From Desulfuromonadaceae bacterium GWB2_53_15 (GTDB lineage: Bacteria > Desulfobacterota > Desulfuromonadia > Geobacterales > Pseudopelobacteraceae), in the NCBI GenBank assembly GCA_001824455.1, contig MHXL01000170.1, positions 1 to 15,621 on the forward strand: DNA of 15,621 nucleotides. The letters run 5' to 3'. Of this stretch, positions 5,792 through 13,087 are shown in pieces. Both the position numbers and the translations under genes were made by a program. The notes below the pieces were generated by a model, which was not told where the DNA came from, searched no databases, and saw only the letters and a program-made list of their open reading frames with translations. How positions within the stretch are numbered: position 1 is the stretch's first letter; each line of letters starts with the position of its first letter.

Positions 5792-7210
5792 ATGTCGATA
5801 TCAGTTGTTTCATCAGTTCGTTTTCTGGTCATGGGGATTGTCGGTGCATTGCTGCTGCCGGGACTATCGCTTGCCAAGCCGATTAGTCCCGATTTTGTTG
5901 AACTGGCCAAAAAACTCAATCCCACGGTCGTCAATATCCGCACTGCCAAAAACATTAAACCAAAGCCGCGTGCTAGGCGTCCTCAGCAACAGAACCCTTT
6001 CGGCAACAATTTTTTCGACGAGTTCTTCAACCGTTTCTTCGATGAGATGCCGCAGCAGCGACCGCATCGCGAACAGAGCCTGGGGACCGGCTTCATCATC
6101 AGCGCTGACGGTTATATCCTGACCAATAACCATGTGGTCAACGGGGCCGATGAGGTCATGGTCAAGCTCTCCGATGGGCGCGAACTCAAAGGTGAGATCA
6201 AGGGGTTGGACGAAAAGGTCGATCTGGCACTGATCAAGATCAGCAATCACGAAAAGCTTCCCTTTGCCGAATTGGGTGACAGCGATGCCATTGAGGTCGG
6301 TGAATGGGTCATGGCCATCGGCAACCCCTTCGGCCTTTCGCACACGGTCACAGCGGGCATCGTCAGCGCCAAGGGGCGGGTGATCGGCAGCGGTCCCTAT
6401 GATGATTATATCCAGACCGATGCCTCCATCAACCCCGGCAACTCGGGTGGCCCGCTGTTCAGCGCCCAAGGCCAGGTGGTCGGCATCAACACCGCCATCA
6501 TCTCGGGTGGCGCCGGCGGTATCGGTTTCGCTATTCCGATCAGCATGGCCAAGTCAGTCGTCACCCAGTTGCGCGATTCCGGCAAGGTGACGCGGGGTTA
6601 TCTCGGCGTGCGCTTCCAGCCGTTGACCGCTGACCTGGCCAAATCCTTCGGTCTTGATCACGACAAGGGCGCCTTGATCGCCAGCGTTGAAAAGGACACT
6701 CCGGCAGAAAAGGCCGGACTCAAGAGCGGCGATGTCATTCTCGAATATGACGGTAAGCCGATCAACGAAGGGAACGAACTGCCGCGATTTGTGGCCGCCA
6801 CTCCGATCGACAAGAAGGTAAAGCTGGTCATCTTCCGTGATGGAAAAAAGCAGGACGTTTTCATAGTGGTCGCCAAGCTCAAGGACGGTGCTTCCGAAAC
6901 AACTTCTGCCGGCAGCAATGAAAGCGACAGGCTCGGTATTACCGTTGAAGAACTCGGCAAAGATAGTGCGGAGCGCCTCGGCATCCGCGACACCAAAGGA
7001 TTGGTTGTCACCGAAGTTAAAGCGGGGTCTTCGGCCGAAGAGGCTGGAATCAAGCCAGGATCCATGATCATCGAGATCAATGGCCACCACCCGGAAACCC
7101 TCGATACGTTCGCTTCCGTTGTTGCCAAAATAAAAAAGGGCGACGTCGTGCGTTTGTTGTTGAAACGCACTGACGGCAGTGTGCACTATGTGGCCATGAA
7201 GGCCGAATAA
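5792..7210 (+). CDS. degQ: DegQ/HtrA family periplasmic serine endoprotease (Do)
   Basis: This is a periplasmic protease/chaperone that degrades misfolded envelope proteins. The 472-residue precursor has a signal peptide (about 1-28, cleavage likely after LSLA), a trypsin-like domain with the catalytic triad H114 (TNNHVV), D144 (VDLALIKI) and S218 (GNSGGP), and two PDZ domains (about 268-360 and 380-465). The Gln/Arg- and Phe-rich stretch at about 55-95 is the LA loop used for oligomer assembly. The start follows GGGAGG with good spacing. All catalytic residues are intact and the length is typical. The assignment to DegQ rather than DegP rests only on general family usage; paralogues elsewhere could change the name. 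It stands behind the orphan response regulator, and a terminator-like hairpin closes it. Confidence 0.94.
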   Translation: MSISVVSSVRFLVMGIVGALLLPGLSLAKPISPDFVELAKKLNPTVVNIRTAKNIKPKPRARRPQQQNPFGNNFFDEFFNRFFDEMPQQRPHREQSLGTGFIISADGYILTNNHVVNGADEVMVKLSDGRELKGEIKGLDEKVDLALIKISNHEKLPFAELGDSDAIEVGEWVMAIGNPFGLSHTVTAGIVSAKGRVIGSGPYDDYIQTDASINPGNSGGPLFSAQGQVVGINTAIISGGAGGIGFAIPISMAKSVVTQLRDSGKVTRGYLGVRFQPLTADLAKSFGLDHDKGALIASVEKDTPAEKAGLKSGDVILEYDGKPINEGNELPRFVAATPIDKKVKLVIFRDGKKQDVFIVVAKLKDGASETTSAGSNESDRLGITVEELGKDSAERLGIRDTKGLVVTEVKAGSSAEEAGIKPGSMIIEINGHHPETLDTFASVVAKIKKGDVVRLLLKRTDGSVHYVAMKAE

Positions 7211-7219
7211 TTATACATG

Positions 7220-7241
7220 GGGCGGGTTGCAGAACCCGCCC
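7220..7241 (+). terminator. Terminator-like hairpin after degQ
   Basis: GGGCGGGTT (7220-7228), loop GCAG and AACCCGCCC (7233-7241) form a perfect 9-bp stem nine bases after the degQ stop. The following TGCTTCTTCTT is pyrimidine-rich but has no uninterrupted T run, so termination may be partial and some transcripts may continue into the iron-sulfur protein gene. Confidence 0.65.
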
Positions 7242-7271
7242 TGCTTCTTCTTGGAATCCAGTGGAGTCCCC

Positions 7272-8246
7272 ATGTCGGCCCGTTATGTTCAGCCACTTCG
7301 CATCCTGATTCAATCCTGTTTCTTAGGCTTCATGATCTGGCTGGGAATTCGCTTCTACCAGTTTGTGCTCTACTTCTATTCAGGCAGCAGCACTCCCTTT
7401 GTCGAGCGTCCCGGGGGAATCGAAGGCTTTTTGCCCATTTCTGGTCTGATGGGTGTTTCCGCCTGGTTCAAAGGGCTGGGAATCAACAGCGTTCATCCGG
7501 CCGCGGTCGTTATCTTTGTGACGGTGCTAGGGGTATCGCTCCTGCTGCGACGTTCCTTCTGTTCCTGGATCTGCCCGGTGGCAACCATATCGGAATGTTC
7601 CTGGAAGGCCGGTTTCAGACTCTTCAAGCGTAATCTGCGTCCTCCCCCCTGGCTGGATATCGTGTTGCGCGGCCTGAAATACCTGCTGCTGCTGTTTTTC
7701 GTGTATTCGATAGTCATTGCCATGCCGGTTGCAGCGCTGCAAAACTTCATTTACTCCGATTACCACAAGGTGTCCGATGTGCGACTGCTGGAATTCTTCC
7801 TGCATCTCTCGCCCGTGGCGCTGGGGGTGATCCTGACGCTGCTGCTGCTTTCGCTGCCGCTGAAAAACCCTTTCTGCCGCTACCTTTGCCCCTACGGCGC
7901 GCTGTTGGGGCTGGTGGCCATGCTTTCTCCGCTACGAGTGACGCGGGACACGGAACGTTGTGTCTCCTGCGGGGTCTGCAGCCAGGTTTGTCCTACGTAT
8001 ATCGATGTCATGCACAAACAGAGCGTGCTGTCGCCCGAGTGCATCGGTTGTTGGCGCTGTATCAGTCATTGCCGCTTCAACACGGCGCTTTCCATGCGGG
8101 CCGCCGGGCGATTAGCCGTGCCGGGTGCCATATTCGCCCTGCTGGTGGTGCTGCTGTTCTGGGGCGGCACGCTGGCCGGCAAGTGGAGCGGACATTGGAA
8201 CACGTCACTGACAATAGAAGAATATGCCCGCCTGCTGGGCAAGTAA
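7272..8246 (+). CDS. NapH/NosR-like membrane protein with 4Fe-4S clusters
   Basis: This is a polytopic inner-membrane electron-transfer protein; its partner and substrate are unknown. The start at 7272 (MSARYVQPLR) has GGAG five bases upstream; alternative upstream codons fall in the degQ terminator hairpin. The 324 residues contain about five membrane helices (near 11-35, 76-93, 135-155, 178-197, 283-300). Two CxxxCP motifs of the NapH/NosR type are present: C97-x3-C101-P and C202-x3-C206-P. A ferredoxin-like pair of clusters follows: C230-x2-C233-x2-C236-x3-C240-P and C257-x2-C260-x2-C263-x3-C267. All eight ferredoxin cysteines are intact. The C terminus ends in a short soluble stretch (GHWNTSLTIEEYARLL). 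It lacks nearby nap or nos genes, so a specific NapH role is not supported. rdgC follows after 21 bases, suggesting co-transcription. Confidence 0.88.
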   Translation: MSARYVQPLRILIQSCFLGFMIWLGIRFYQFVLYFYSGSSTPFVERPGGIEGFLPISGLMGVSAWFKGLGINSVHPAAVVIFVTVLGVSLLLRRSFCSWICPVATISECSWKAGFRLFKRNLRPPPWLDIVLRGLKYLLLLFFVYSIVIAMPVAALQNFIYSDYHKVSDVRLLEFFLHLSPVALGVILTLLLLSLPLKNPFCRYLCPYGALLGLVAMLSPLRVTRDTERCVSCGVCSQVCPTYIDVMHKQSVLSPECIGCWRCISHCRFNTALSMRAAGRLAVPGAIFALLVVLLFWGGTLAGKWSGHWNTSLTIEEYARLLGK

Positions 8247-8267
8247 TCGAAAGGAAGTACTAAATAT

Positions 8268-9437
8268 ATGGGCGTTTATGCCAACACTGTAAGTATTACC
8301 CAATTCACCGTAACCGGCGAGTTGCCGAAGAGTGATCAGTTCCCCTGGTTTTCTGAAAAACTGGCTGGTCGGGGGTTCCAGTCCATAGAAAATTCCGCCG
8401 AGGAGACCTCAGAGGGATGGACCCAGGTTGACCGCCCCGATGACGTGGCTTTCGAGGCGCCTTCGGACTTCTGGCGCGACAATTACCTGGTTTTTTCCCT
8501 GCGCCGGGATCAGCGCAAAATTCCGGCCGCTGTGCTCAAATCCCACACCGGACGTGAGGAGGGCGCTTTTCTGGCCCAGCATCCCAACCTGCGCCGGACC
8601 CCCAAGAACAAGCGGACAGAGATCAAGGAGCTGGTACAACTGCGTCTGATGGCAAAATGTTTGCCGGTTCCTTCAACGGTCGATGTGGTCTGGGATCAGA
8701 GTAAAGGGGTCCTGACCCTGTTCAGCCTGGGCAGCAAGGTTGTGGAGCGTTTTGAGGATATCTTCCGCAAGACTTTCGAGGGATTGAACCTGGTGGCCAT
8801 TCATCCCTTTGCCCGCGCCAGGATGCTTTTGGAAGGCCCATTGCTTGAGGGCCTTGAGAAGGCCAATCAGGCCAATTCAGATTCAGCGGTGGCGTTGATT
8901 CGCGATAATCAATGGCTGGGGTGGGACTTCATGCTCTGGCTGTTGCAACGCGGGCTGAATGGCGAAGGGGAGTTCGGAGTCTGCCGTCCCGGCCATTTCA
9001 GCACCGGTGAGCGCTTCTCGGCTTGGATCGATGATCGCATCCAACTCCAGGGCGGCGGCGAAGAGGGGGGCATCCAGAAGGTGTCTGTCTCCGGTTCCCA
9101 GGACAGCTACCTGGAGGCCATCTCGGCGCTCAAGGGTGGCAAGAAGATTACCAGTGCCACCATCTGCATGGAAAAGGACGAAAATATCTGGAAATTGACC
9201 CTGAAAGGGGAGACCTTTGGTTTTGCCTCATTCAAATGTCCGCAGGTGCGCATCGAACGGGATGCTACGGTGGATGAGATGAGCGAGCGGGAGGCTGCTT
9301 TCTACGAGCGGATGTTCCTGCTGGAACAGGGCGTCCAACTCTTTGACAGCCTTTTCACGGCTTTTCTGAAGGAGCGGCTGGCGGATGCCTGGGCAGGACG
9401 GATAGTGACGATCCAGGAGTGGCTGGACGGGAAATAA
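8268..9437 (+). CDS. rdgC: RdgC-like recombination-associated protein
   Basis: RdgC of E. coli is a ring-shaped, non-specific DNA-binding protein that limits RecA-driven recombination; homologues are often labelled exonuclease without proof. I recognise the family from residues about 50-180: a WTQ segment, the strand pattern FWRDNYLVFSLRRDQRKIPAAVL (described here by position 68-90), the Lys/Arg-rich RRTPKNKRTEIKELV (109-123), LPVPSTVDVVWD (132-143) and VVAIHPF-like NLVAIHPF (174-181). At 389 residues it is clearly longer than the 303 of E. coli. The extra length is mostly in the middle (about 185-335), which includes FMLWLLQRG (221-229). The ATG is preceded by AAGGAAG about ten bases upstream. 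No phage genes adjoin it. The family call is moderately sure; the in vivo role is inference. Confidence 0.8.
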   Translation: MGVYANTVSITQFTVTGELPKSDQFPWFSEKLAGRGFQSIENSAEETSEGWTQVDRPDDVAFEAPSDFWRDNYLVFSLRRDQRKIPAAVLKSHTGREEGAFLAQHPNLRRTPKNKRTEIKELVQLRLMAKCLPVPSTVDVVWDQSKGVLTLFSLGSKVVERFEDIFRKTFEGLNLVAIHPFARARMLLEGPLLEGLEKANQANSDSAVALIRDNQWLGWDFMLWLLQRGLNGEGEFGVCRPGHFSTGERFSAWIDDRIQLQGGGEEGGIQKVSVSGSQDSYLEAISALKGGKKITSATICMEKDENIWKLTLKGETFGFASFKCPQVRIERDATVDEMSEREAAFYERMFLLEQGVQLFDSLFTAFLKERLADAWAGRIVTIQEWLDGK

Positions 9438-9467
9438 TTGGGCTAACACGTGGCATTGTCAATTATT

Positions 9468-9573
9468 GTAGGGGCGTGGGCTTGCCCTTTAGGCTCGCAT
9501 TTGGGTCTGCCCTATGTTGGCAATGGGTAAATGTCGGATATTGCAACAGGGCGGGCCAAGGCCGCGCCCCTAC
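9468..9573. repeat. 106-bp palindromic element (REP/MITE-like) between rdgC and obgE
   Basis: Exact 9-bp terminal inverted repeats GTAGGGGCG (9468-9476) and CGCCCCTAC (9565-9573) bound the element. The complementarity continues inward with few interruptions (9477-9487 against 9553-9564), and an inner stem follows (9509-9524 against 9540-9552) around a 15-base loop. It encodes nothing and shows no obvious target-site duplication. Such GC-rich palindromes between genes are typical of dispersed repetitive extragenic elements. As RNA it would form a very stable hairpin behind rdgC. Copies elsewhere in the genome cannot be checked here. Confidence 0.7.
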
Positions 9574-9611
9574 GAGAAACCTGTTTCCCGAGAATATTAT
9601 GAGGTATCAAA

Positions 9612-10628
9612 GTGAAGTTTATTGATGAAGTAACCCTGTTTACCTCCTCCGGCCATGGCGGCGCCGGTTGTGTTGCCTTTCGCCGCGAGAAGTTTATTGA
9701 GTTTGGCGGCCCCAATGGCGGCGACGGCGGCAAGGGGGGCGATGTGATCTTCCAGGCCACCTCCGGCATGTCGACCCTGTTGGAATTGCGCCACCGTCCG
9801 CACCAGAAGGCCGAGAACGGGTCCAATGGTCAGGGCAAGAATCGCCACGGCGCCGGTGGCGAGGATCTGGTCATCAAGGTTCCGGTGGGGACAGTCGTCA
9901 CGGATGCTGAAACAGGCGACGTGCTGGCCGACATGAACGCAGACAACCTGCGGATCATCCTGCTGAAGGGGGGCAGGGGAGGTCAGGGTAACGCCCGGTT
10001 CGCCAGCGCAACCAACAAGACCCCTCGCTTCGCCCAGCCGGGTGAGGAGGGCCAAGAGCGTAAGCTGCGCTTGGAATTGAAGTTGATGGCCGATGTTGGT
10101 TTGCTGGGGCTGCCCAACGCCGGCAAGTCGTCGCTGATCAGCAAGATCTCCGCGGCTCGTCCGAAAATTGCCGATTACCCCTTTACGACCATCGTCCCTT
10201 CACTGGGTGTGGTGCCGTATAAGAATTACCGTTCCTTTGTGATGGCAGACATTCCCGGTATCATCGCGGGTGCCCATGAAGGCGCCGGTTTGGGCCACCG
10301 CTTTCTGAAACACCTGGAACGCTCCGGCATCCTGCTGCATCTGGTGGACATCTCCTGGATGCCGGAGCGTGACCCGCTTGCCGAATACGAAGCTGTTAAC
10401 CGTGAGTTGGCGCTGTTCAGTGCCGAGCTTGCCGAGAAGGAACAGGCAGTGGTGATCACCAAGATTGACCTGCCCCAGACCCGGGATAACCTGGCCGAGA
10501 TTACGGCCTGGTTCGAGGGACGTGGCGTCAAGGTTTTCCCAATCTCATCTGCCACGGGTGAAGGCGTCGGGGAACTACTGGATGAGATTGCCAGGCGGCT
10601 GTGGGGGAAGGCTGAGGAAGAATGGTGA
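9612..10628 (+). CDS. obgE: GTPase ObgE/CgtA
   Basis: Obg is an essential ribosome-associated GTPase involved in 50S subunit assembly and stress response. It starts at GTG 9612 with GAGG (9601-9604) seven bases upstream, and the product begins [10 protein letters not shown] as expected. The 338 residues comprise the glycine-rich Obg fold (1-158; [14 protein letters not shown] at 32-45) and the GTPase domain with G1 GLPNAGKSS (166-174), G2 TT (192-193), G3 DIPG (213-216), G4 TKID (283-286) and G5 SSATGEG (312-318). There is no C-terminal OCT/TGS extension, which is common in this size class. The genes rplU and rpmA, often directly upstream of obgE, are absent here: rdgC and a palindromic element stand in their place. 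It overlaps proB by seven bases and is surely co-transcribed with it. Confidence 0.96.
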   Translation: MKFIDEVTLFTSSGHGGAGCVAFRREKFIEFGGPNGGDGGKGGDVIFQATSGMSTLLELRHRPHQKAENGSNGQGKNRHGAGGEDLVIKVPVGTVVTDAETGDVLADMNADNLRIILLKGGRGGQGNARFASATNKTPRFAQPGEEGQERKLRLELKLMADVGLLGLPNAGKSSLISKISAARPKIADYPFTTIVPSLGVVPYKNYRSFVMADIPGIIAGAHEGAGLGHRFLKHLERSGILLHLVDISWMPERDPLAEYEAVNRELALFSAELAEKEQAVVITKIDLPQTRDNLAEITAWFEGRGVKVFPISSATGEGVGELLDEIARRLWGKAEEEW

Positions 10629-11749
10629 TACGCCGTGGATTGCTGAAAAATGTAAAGCGGTTGGTGATCAAGATCGGCAGCCAGGTGTTGACCGACGCCA
10701 ATGGTGCCCTTGATCTTGATGTCTTCCAGCAGATCTGTGACGACATTGCCATCTTGCGAGCCAAGGGGCTGCAGGTGCTGGTGGTTTCGTCCGGCGCAGT
10801 TGCTGCAGGGCGTAGTGAGTTGGGCATGACGGAAAAGCCGACGACTATTCCGCAAAAACAGGCTGCTGCTGCCATTGGCCAGACCCGCCTGATGCAGGCT
10901 TATGAGGCAGCGCTGACTCCCCACGGACTCAAAGCGGCCCAGGTGTTGTTGACCAGCGAGGACCTGGGAAGCCGTCAGCGTTTTCTGAATGCCCGCGCGA
11001 CCCTGGATACACTGTTGGGTTTCGGTGTTATCCCGATCATCAATGAAAATGATACCGTCGTGGTTGATGAAATAAAATTCGGGGACAACGACAATCTTTC
11101 GGCACTGGTCACCAATGTGGGTGAGGCGCACCTGCTGTTGATCCTGACCGATGTGCAGGGCCTCTTCAGCGCCGACCCGCGCGAAAATCCCGATGCCCTG
11201 TTGATCCCCTTGGTCAAGGGCATTACTCGTGAGGTGGAGCGGGCTGCAGGTGGTTCACGCTCCAGCGTCGGCACCGGTGGCATGTCCACCAAAGTTGCGG
11301 CGGCAAAAAAGGCCGGCAAGAACGGTGTGCCAACCATCATGGTGCCGGGCAAGCAGAAAGGGATTGTTGCTGCTGCCTTGCAGGGCGAGGCCGTGGGGAC
11401 CCTGTTTCTGCCGGCGGATACGGGCGTAAACCGACGGAAGCACTGGATCGCCTATACCCTTAAGCCGGCTGGTAGGCTGATTGTCGATGAAGGGGCGCGG
11501 GATGTGCTGCTTAAAAAGGGGAAAAGCCTTTTGCCTTCAGGTGTCGGGCGGGTCGAGGGTCGCTTTGAGCGGGGTGCCTGTGTACGCATCTGCGGTTCCG
11601 ACGGGCAGGAGTTTGCCCGCGGCTTGTCTGATTATTCGAGCAGCGAGATTGCCCTGCTGGCAGGTCATAAAAGCAGTGAGATTGAGGAGATTCTGGGATA
11701 CCGCTATGCAGATGTGATCGTACACCGGGATAACCTGGTGGTTTTATAA
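10622..11749 (+). CDS. proB: Glutamate 5-kinase ProB
   Basis: ProB phosphorylates glutamate to gamma-glutamyl phosphate, the first and feedback-controlled step of proline synthesis. The 375-residue product has an amino-acid kinase domain (about 10-265) with VIKIGSQ (15-21), VSSGAVAAG (55-63), INENDTV (140-146), [11 protein letters not shown] (153-163) and VGTGGMSTK (216-224). A C-terminal PUA domain follows (about 284-365). The start is uncertain by one codon: ATG at 10622 lies four bases after GAGG (10614-10617), while GTG at 10625 has a better seven-base spacing and makes a GTGA overlap with the obgE stop. Translation is probably coupled to obgE. proA, its usual pathway partner, is not next to it. 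A likely terminator lies in its last codons. Confidence 0.95.
   Translation: MVIRRGLLKNVKRLVIKIGSQVLTDANGALDLDVFQQICDDIAILRAKGLQVLVVSSGAVAAGRSELGMTEKPTTIPQKQAAAAIGQTRLMQAYEAALTPHGLKAAQVLLTSEDLGSRQRFLNARATLDTLLGFGVIPIINENDTVVVDEIKFGDNDNLSALVTNVGEAHLLLILTDVQGLFSADPRENPDALLIPLVKGITREVERAAGGSRSSVGTGGMSTKVAAAKKAGKNGVPTIMVPGKQKGIVAAALQGEAVGTLFLPADTGVNRRKHWIAYTLKPAGRLIVDEGARDVLLKKGKSLLPSGVGRVEGRFERGACVRICGSDGQEFARGLSDYSSSEIALLAGHKSSEIEEILGYRYADVIVHRDNLVVL
11723..11749 (+). terminator. Possible intrinsic terminator inside the last codons of proB
   Basis: CACCGGG (11723-11729), loop ATAA and CCTGGTG (11734-11740) pair over seven positions, one a G-T pair, followed by GTTTTATAAT. The T run is short. 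The stem encodes the end of ProB, and the stop codon follows in the T-rich tail. It would stop rightward transcription before the convergent gene; the leftward reading of the same stem has no T tract. Confidence 0.45.
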
Positions 11750-11783
11750 TTAGCCTAACTATATTTGAACTTGGAATAAGCGG

Positions 11784-13079
11784 TTACTTTGTATGTACCA
11801 CTGCCGGGCTTGAGGTGAAGATTTCCTTCCGCTGGAGCTGGCCATTGATAACCTCCACCTGGAGGCGCATTTCCTGCTTTTCAACAACACTTTCCCGCAC
11901 CGTGGCACTAATTCGGAGTTCCTTCAAATGCCCTGTCTCCAGGGCGTCAACCCTGAAAGTCACAATGCCTGCTGCCTGGCGAAAATCAGCGCCGGACGCG
12001 TCAACAAAATCGAGCTCGGACGGGATGATGACCCGCACAGACAGTCCCTGGGCGGTCAGAGAACCGGCATTGAGAACGCTAATGCGGTATTTGGCCGTTT
12101 CACCCCGGGCAACTCGTGCTGTTTGAGGTTTGGCGACGACACGCACCAGGGGGGCTGATGCCGTGACAGCGGCTTCTTTGGAAAATGTCACATCATTATA
12201 GGTGGCAGACACGGCCTTGATCTGGAGCAGGGCCTTGAATCCATCAACCCTGTCTGACGGCATTCTGAACGTCAAGTTTACTTTGTGTTTCTCACCAGGG
12301 GCGAGGGTTAGCCGCTCCATCTGCCCAGCTGATTTTTCAGGGGACGTCAACAGTGCGGCGTATTCCTTTGAAACCGGTACCGATAGCAAAAACTCTTCGC
12401 GTTTAGTACCCCTGTTGATAAGCTCTAACGGTATTTGACCAGTTCCCCCTGCCTCAATCGGCCGGTTGCCGGATGATACTCCAATAACCAGCTTGATAGC
12501 CTCTTTAGCAGCCTTTATTGCAGCTACACGCTCACGTTCCTTGCGCTCCGCCTCGGCTTTGTCGCGAGCGATGCGCTCACGCTCTGCCCGTTCCCTTGCC
12601 AAGCGTTCCTGTTCTGCTTTCAAGGCGATTGCCCGCTCCACGGCAAGCTGATCGTTGCGCACCTTTTGGGCCGCAGCTCGCAGTGTTTTGTCGAGGGACA
12701 TTTTTTCGCCCTTGTTCTGGCGTGCCCCCAGAGTCAGCAGTTCATCTTCCACGCTGGTCTTGAGCGGACTTTCGCTGAATTCTGTTGTAAATTGGGTGAT
12801 GGTTTTGGCCGCCAAGGCGTTGTCGCCGGACTTGAGACCGGCCCGCGCCAGCAACAAAAGCGTGATATCCCGCAGAGGTGAGTCGGGGAAAAATTGGGTG
12901 AGCTGGCTGACCTTGTCTATGGTCAGCAGATAATCTTTCTTCTGGAAGGCGTTGAATGCTTCAACGTACAGGCTGGAGTCGTCCAGTTCCGTTGCCAGGG
13001 ATGGCGGAGCCCCAGGAAACAGCACCAAAAACCCTGTCAGAAGTGCCATGGTAAATGCTGTGACTGTGCGACTCCGCAT
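11784..13079 (-). CDS. Exported TPR / coiled-coil / Ig-like domain protein of unknown function
   Basis: I do not recognise a specific family. The 431-residue product opens with a signal peptide (RSR, hydrophobic 8-22, likely cut after PSLA near 29), so it is exported, probably to the periplasm. Residues about 35-118 look like tetratricopeptide helices (AFNAFQKKDYLLTIDKVSQL and following), of the type seen in cell-envelope tol-pal or outer-membrane assembly proteins. Residues about 130-195 are an Arg/Glu/Ala-rich coiled coil. The remainder is beta-rich with two Ig-like modules (about 200-310 and 312-430); the second resembles CARDB/DUF11-type repeats (VARGETAKYRISVLNAG at 323-339). It begins only eight bases after rpoD on the same strand, without a clear ribosome-binding site, so translation may depend on rpoD. 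It converges on proB, leaving a 34-base gap without a gene or obvious leftward terminator. Confidence 0.8.
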   Translation of the reverse strand: MRSRTVTAFTMALLTGFLVLFPGAPPSLATELDDSSLYVEAFNAFQKKDYLLTIDKVSQLTQFFPDSPLRDITLLLLARAGLKSGDNALAAKTITQFTTEFSESPLKTSVEDELLTLGARQNKGEKMSLDKTLRAAAQKVRNDQLAVERAIALKAEQERLARERAERERIARDKAEAERKERERVAAIKAAKEAIKLVIGVSSGNRPIEAGGTGQIPLELINRGTKREEFLLSVPVSKEYAALLTSPEKSAGQMERLTLAPGEKHKVNLTFRMPSDRVDGFKALLQIKAVSATYNDVTFSKEAAVTASAPLVRVVAKPQTARVARGETAKYRISVLNAGSLTAQGLSVRVIIPSELDFVDASGADFRQAAGIVTFRVDALETGHLKELRISATVRESVVEKQEMRLQVEVINGQLQRKEIFTSSPAVVHTK

Positions 13080-13087
13080 GGATGAGT

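Noticed and set aside
5727..6122. A 131-codon rightward frame starting in the hairpin ahead of degQ
   Set aside because: Its start codon lies in the stem, no ribosome-binding site precedes it, and most of it is degQ in another frame.
7227..7271. Upstream start at 7227 for the iron-sulfur membrane protein
   Set aside because: It is a TTG inside the degQ terminator stem with no ribosome-binding site; the ATG at 7272 has a GGAG with proper spacing.
9451..9467. TGGCAT...ATTATTG as a sigma-54 promoter upstream of obgE
   Set aside because: The -12 GC is missing and the spacing does not fit TGGCAC-N5-TTGC.
9576..9587. GAAAC-CT-GTTTC hairpin just before obgE
   Set aside because: Five base pairs with a two-base loop is too weak and no T tract follows.
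10226..11131. A 301-codon leftward frame across obgE and proB
   Set aside because: It spans two well-supported genes on the other strand and its translation is low-complexity and family-less, as expected for a shadow frame.
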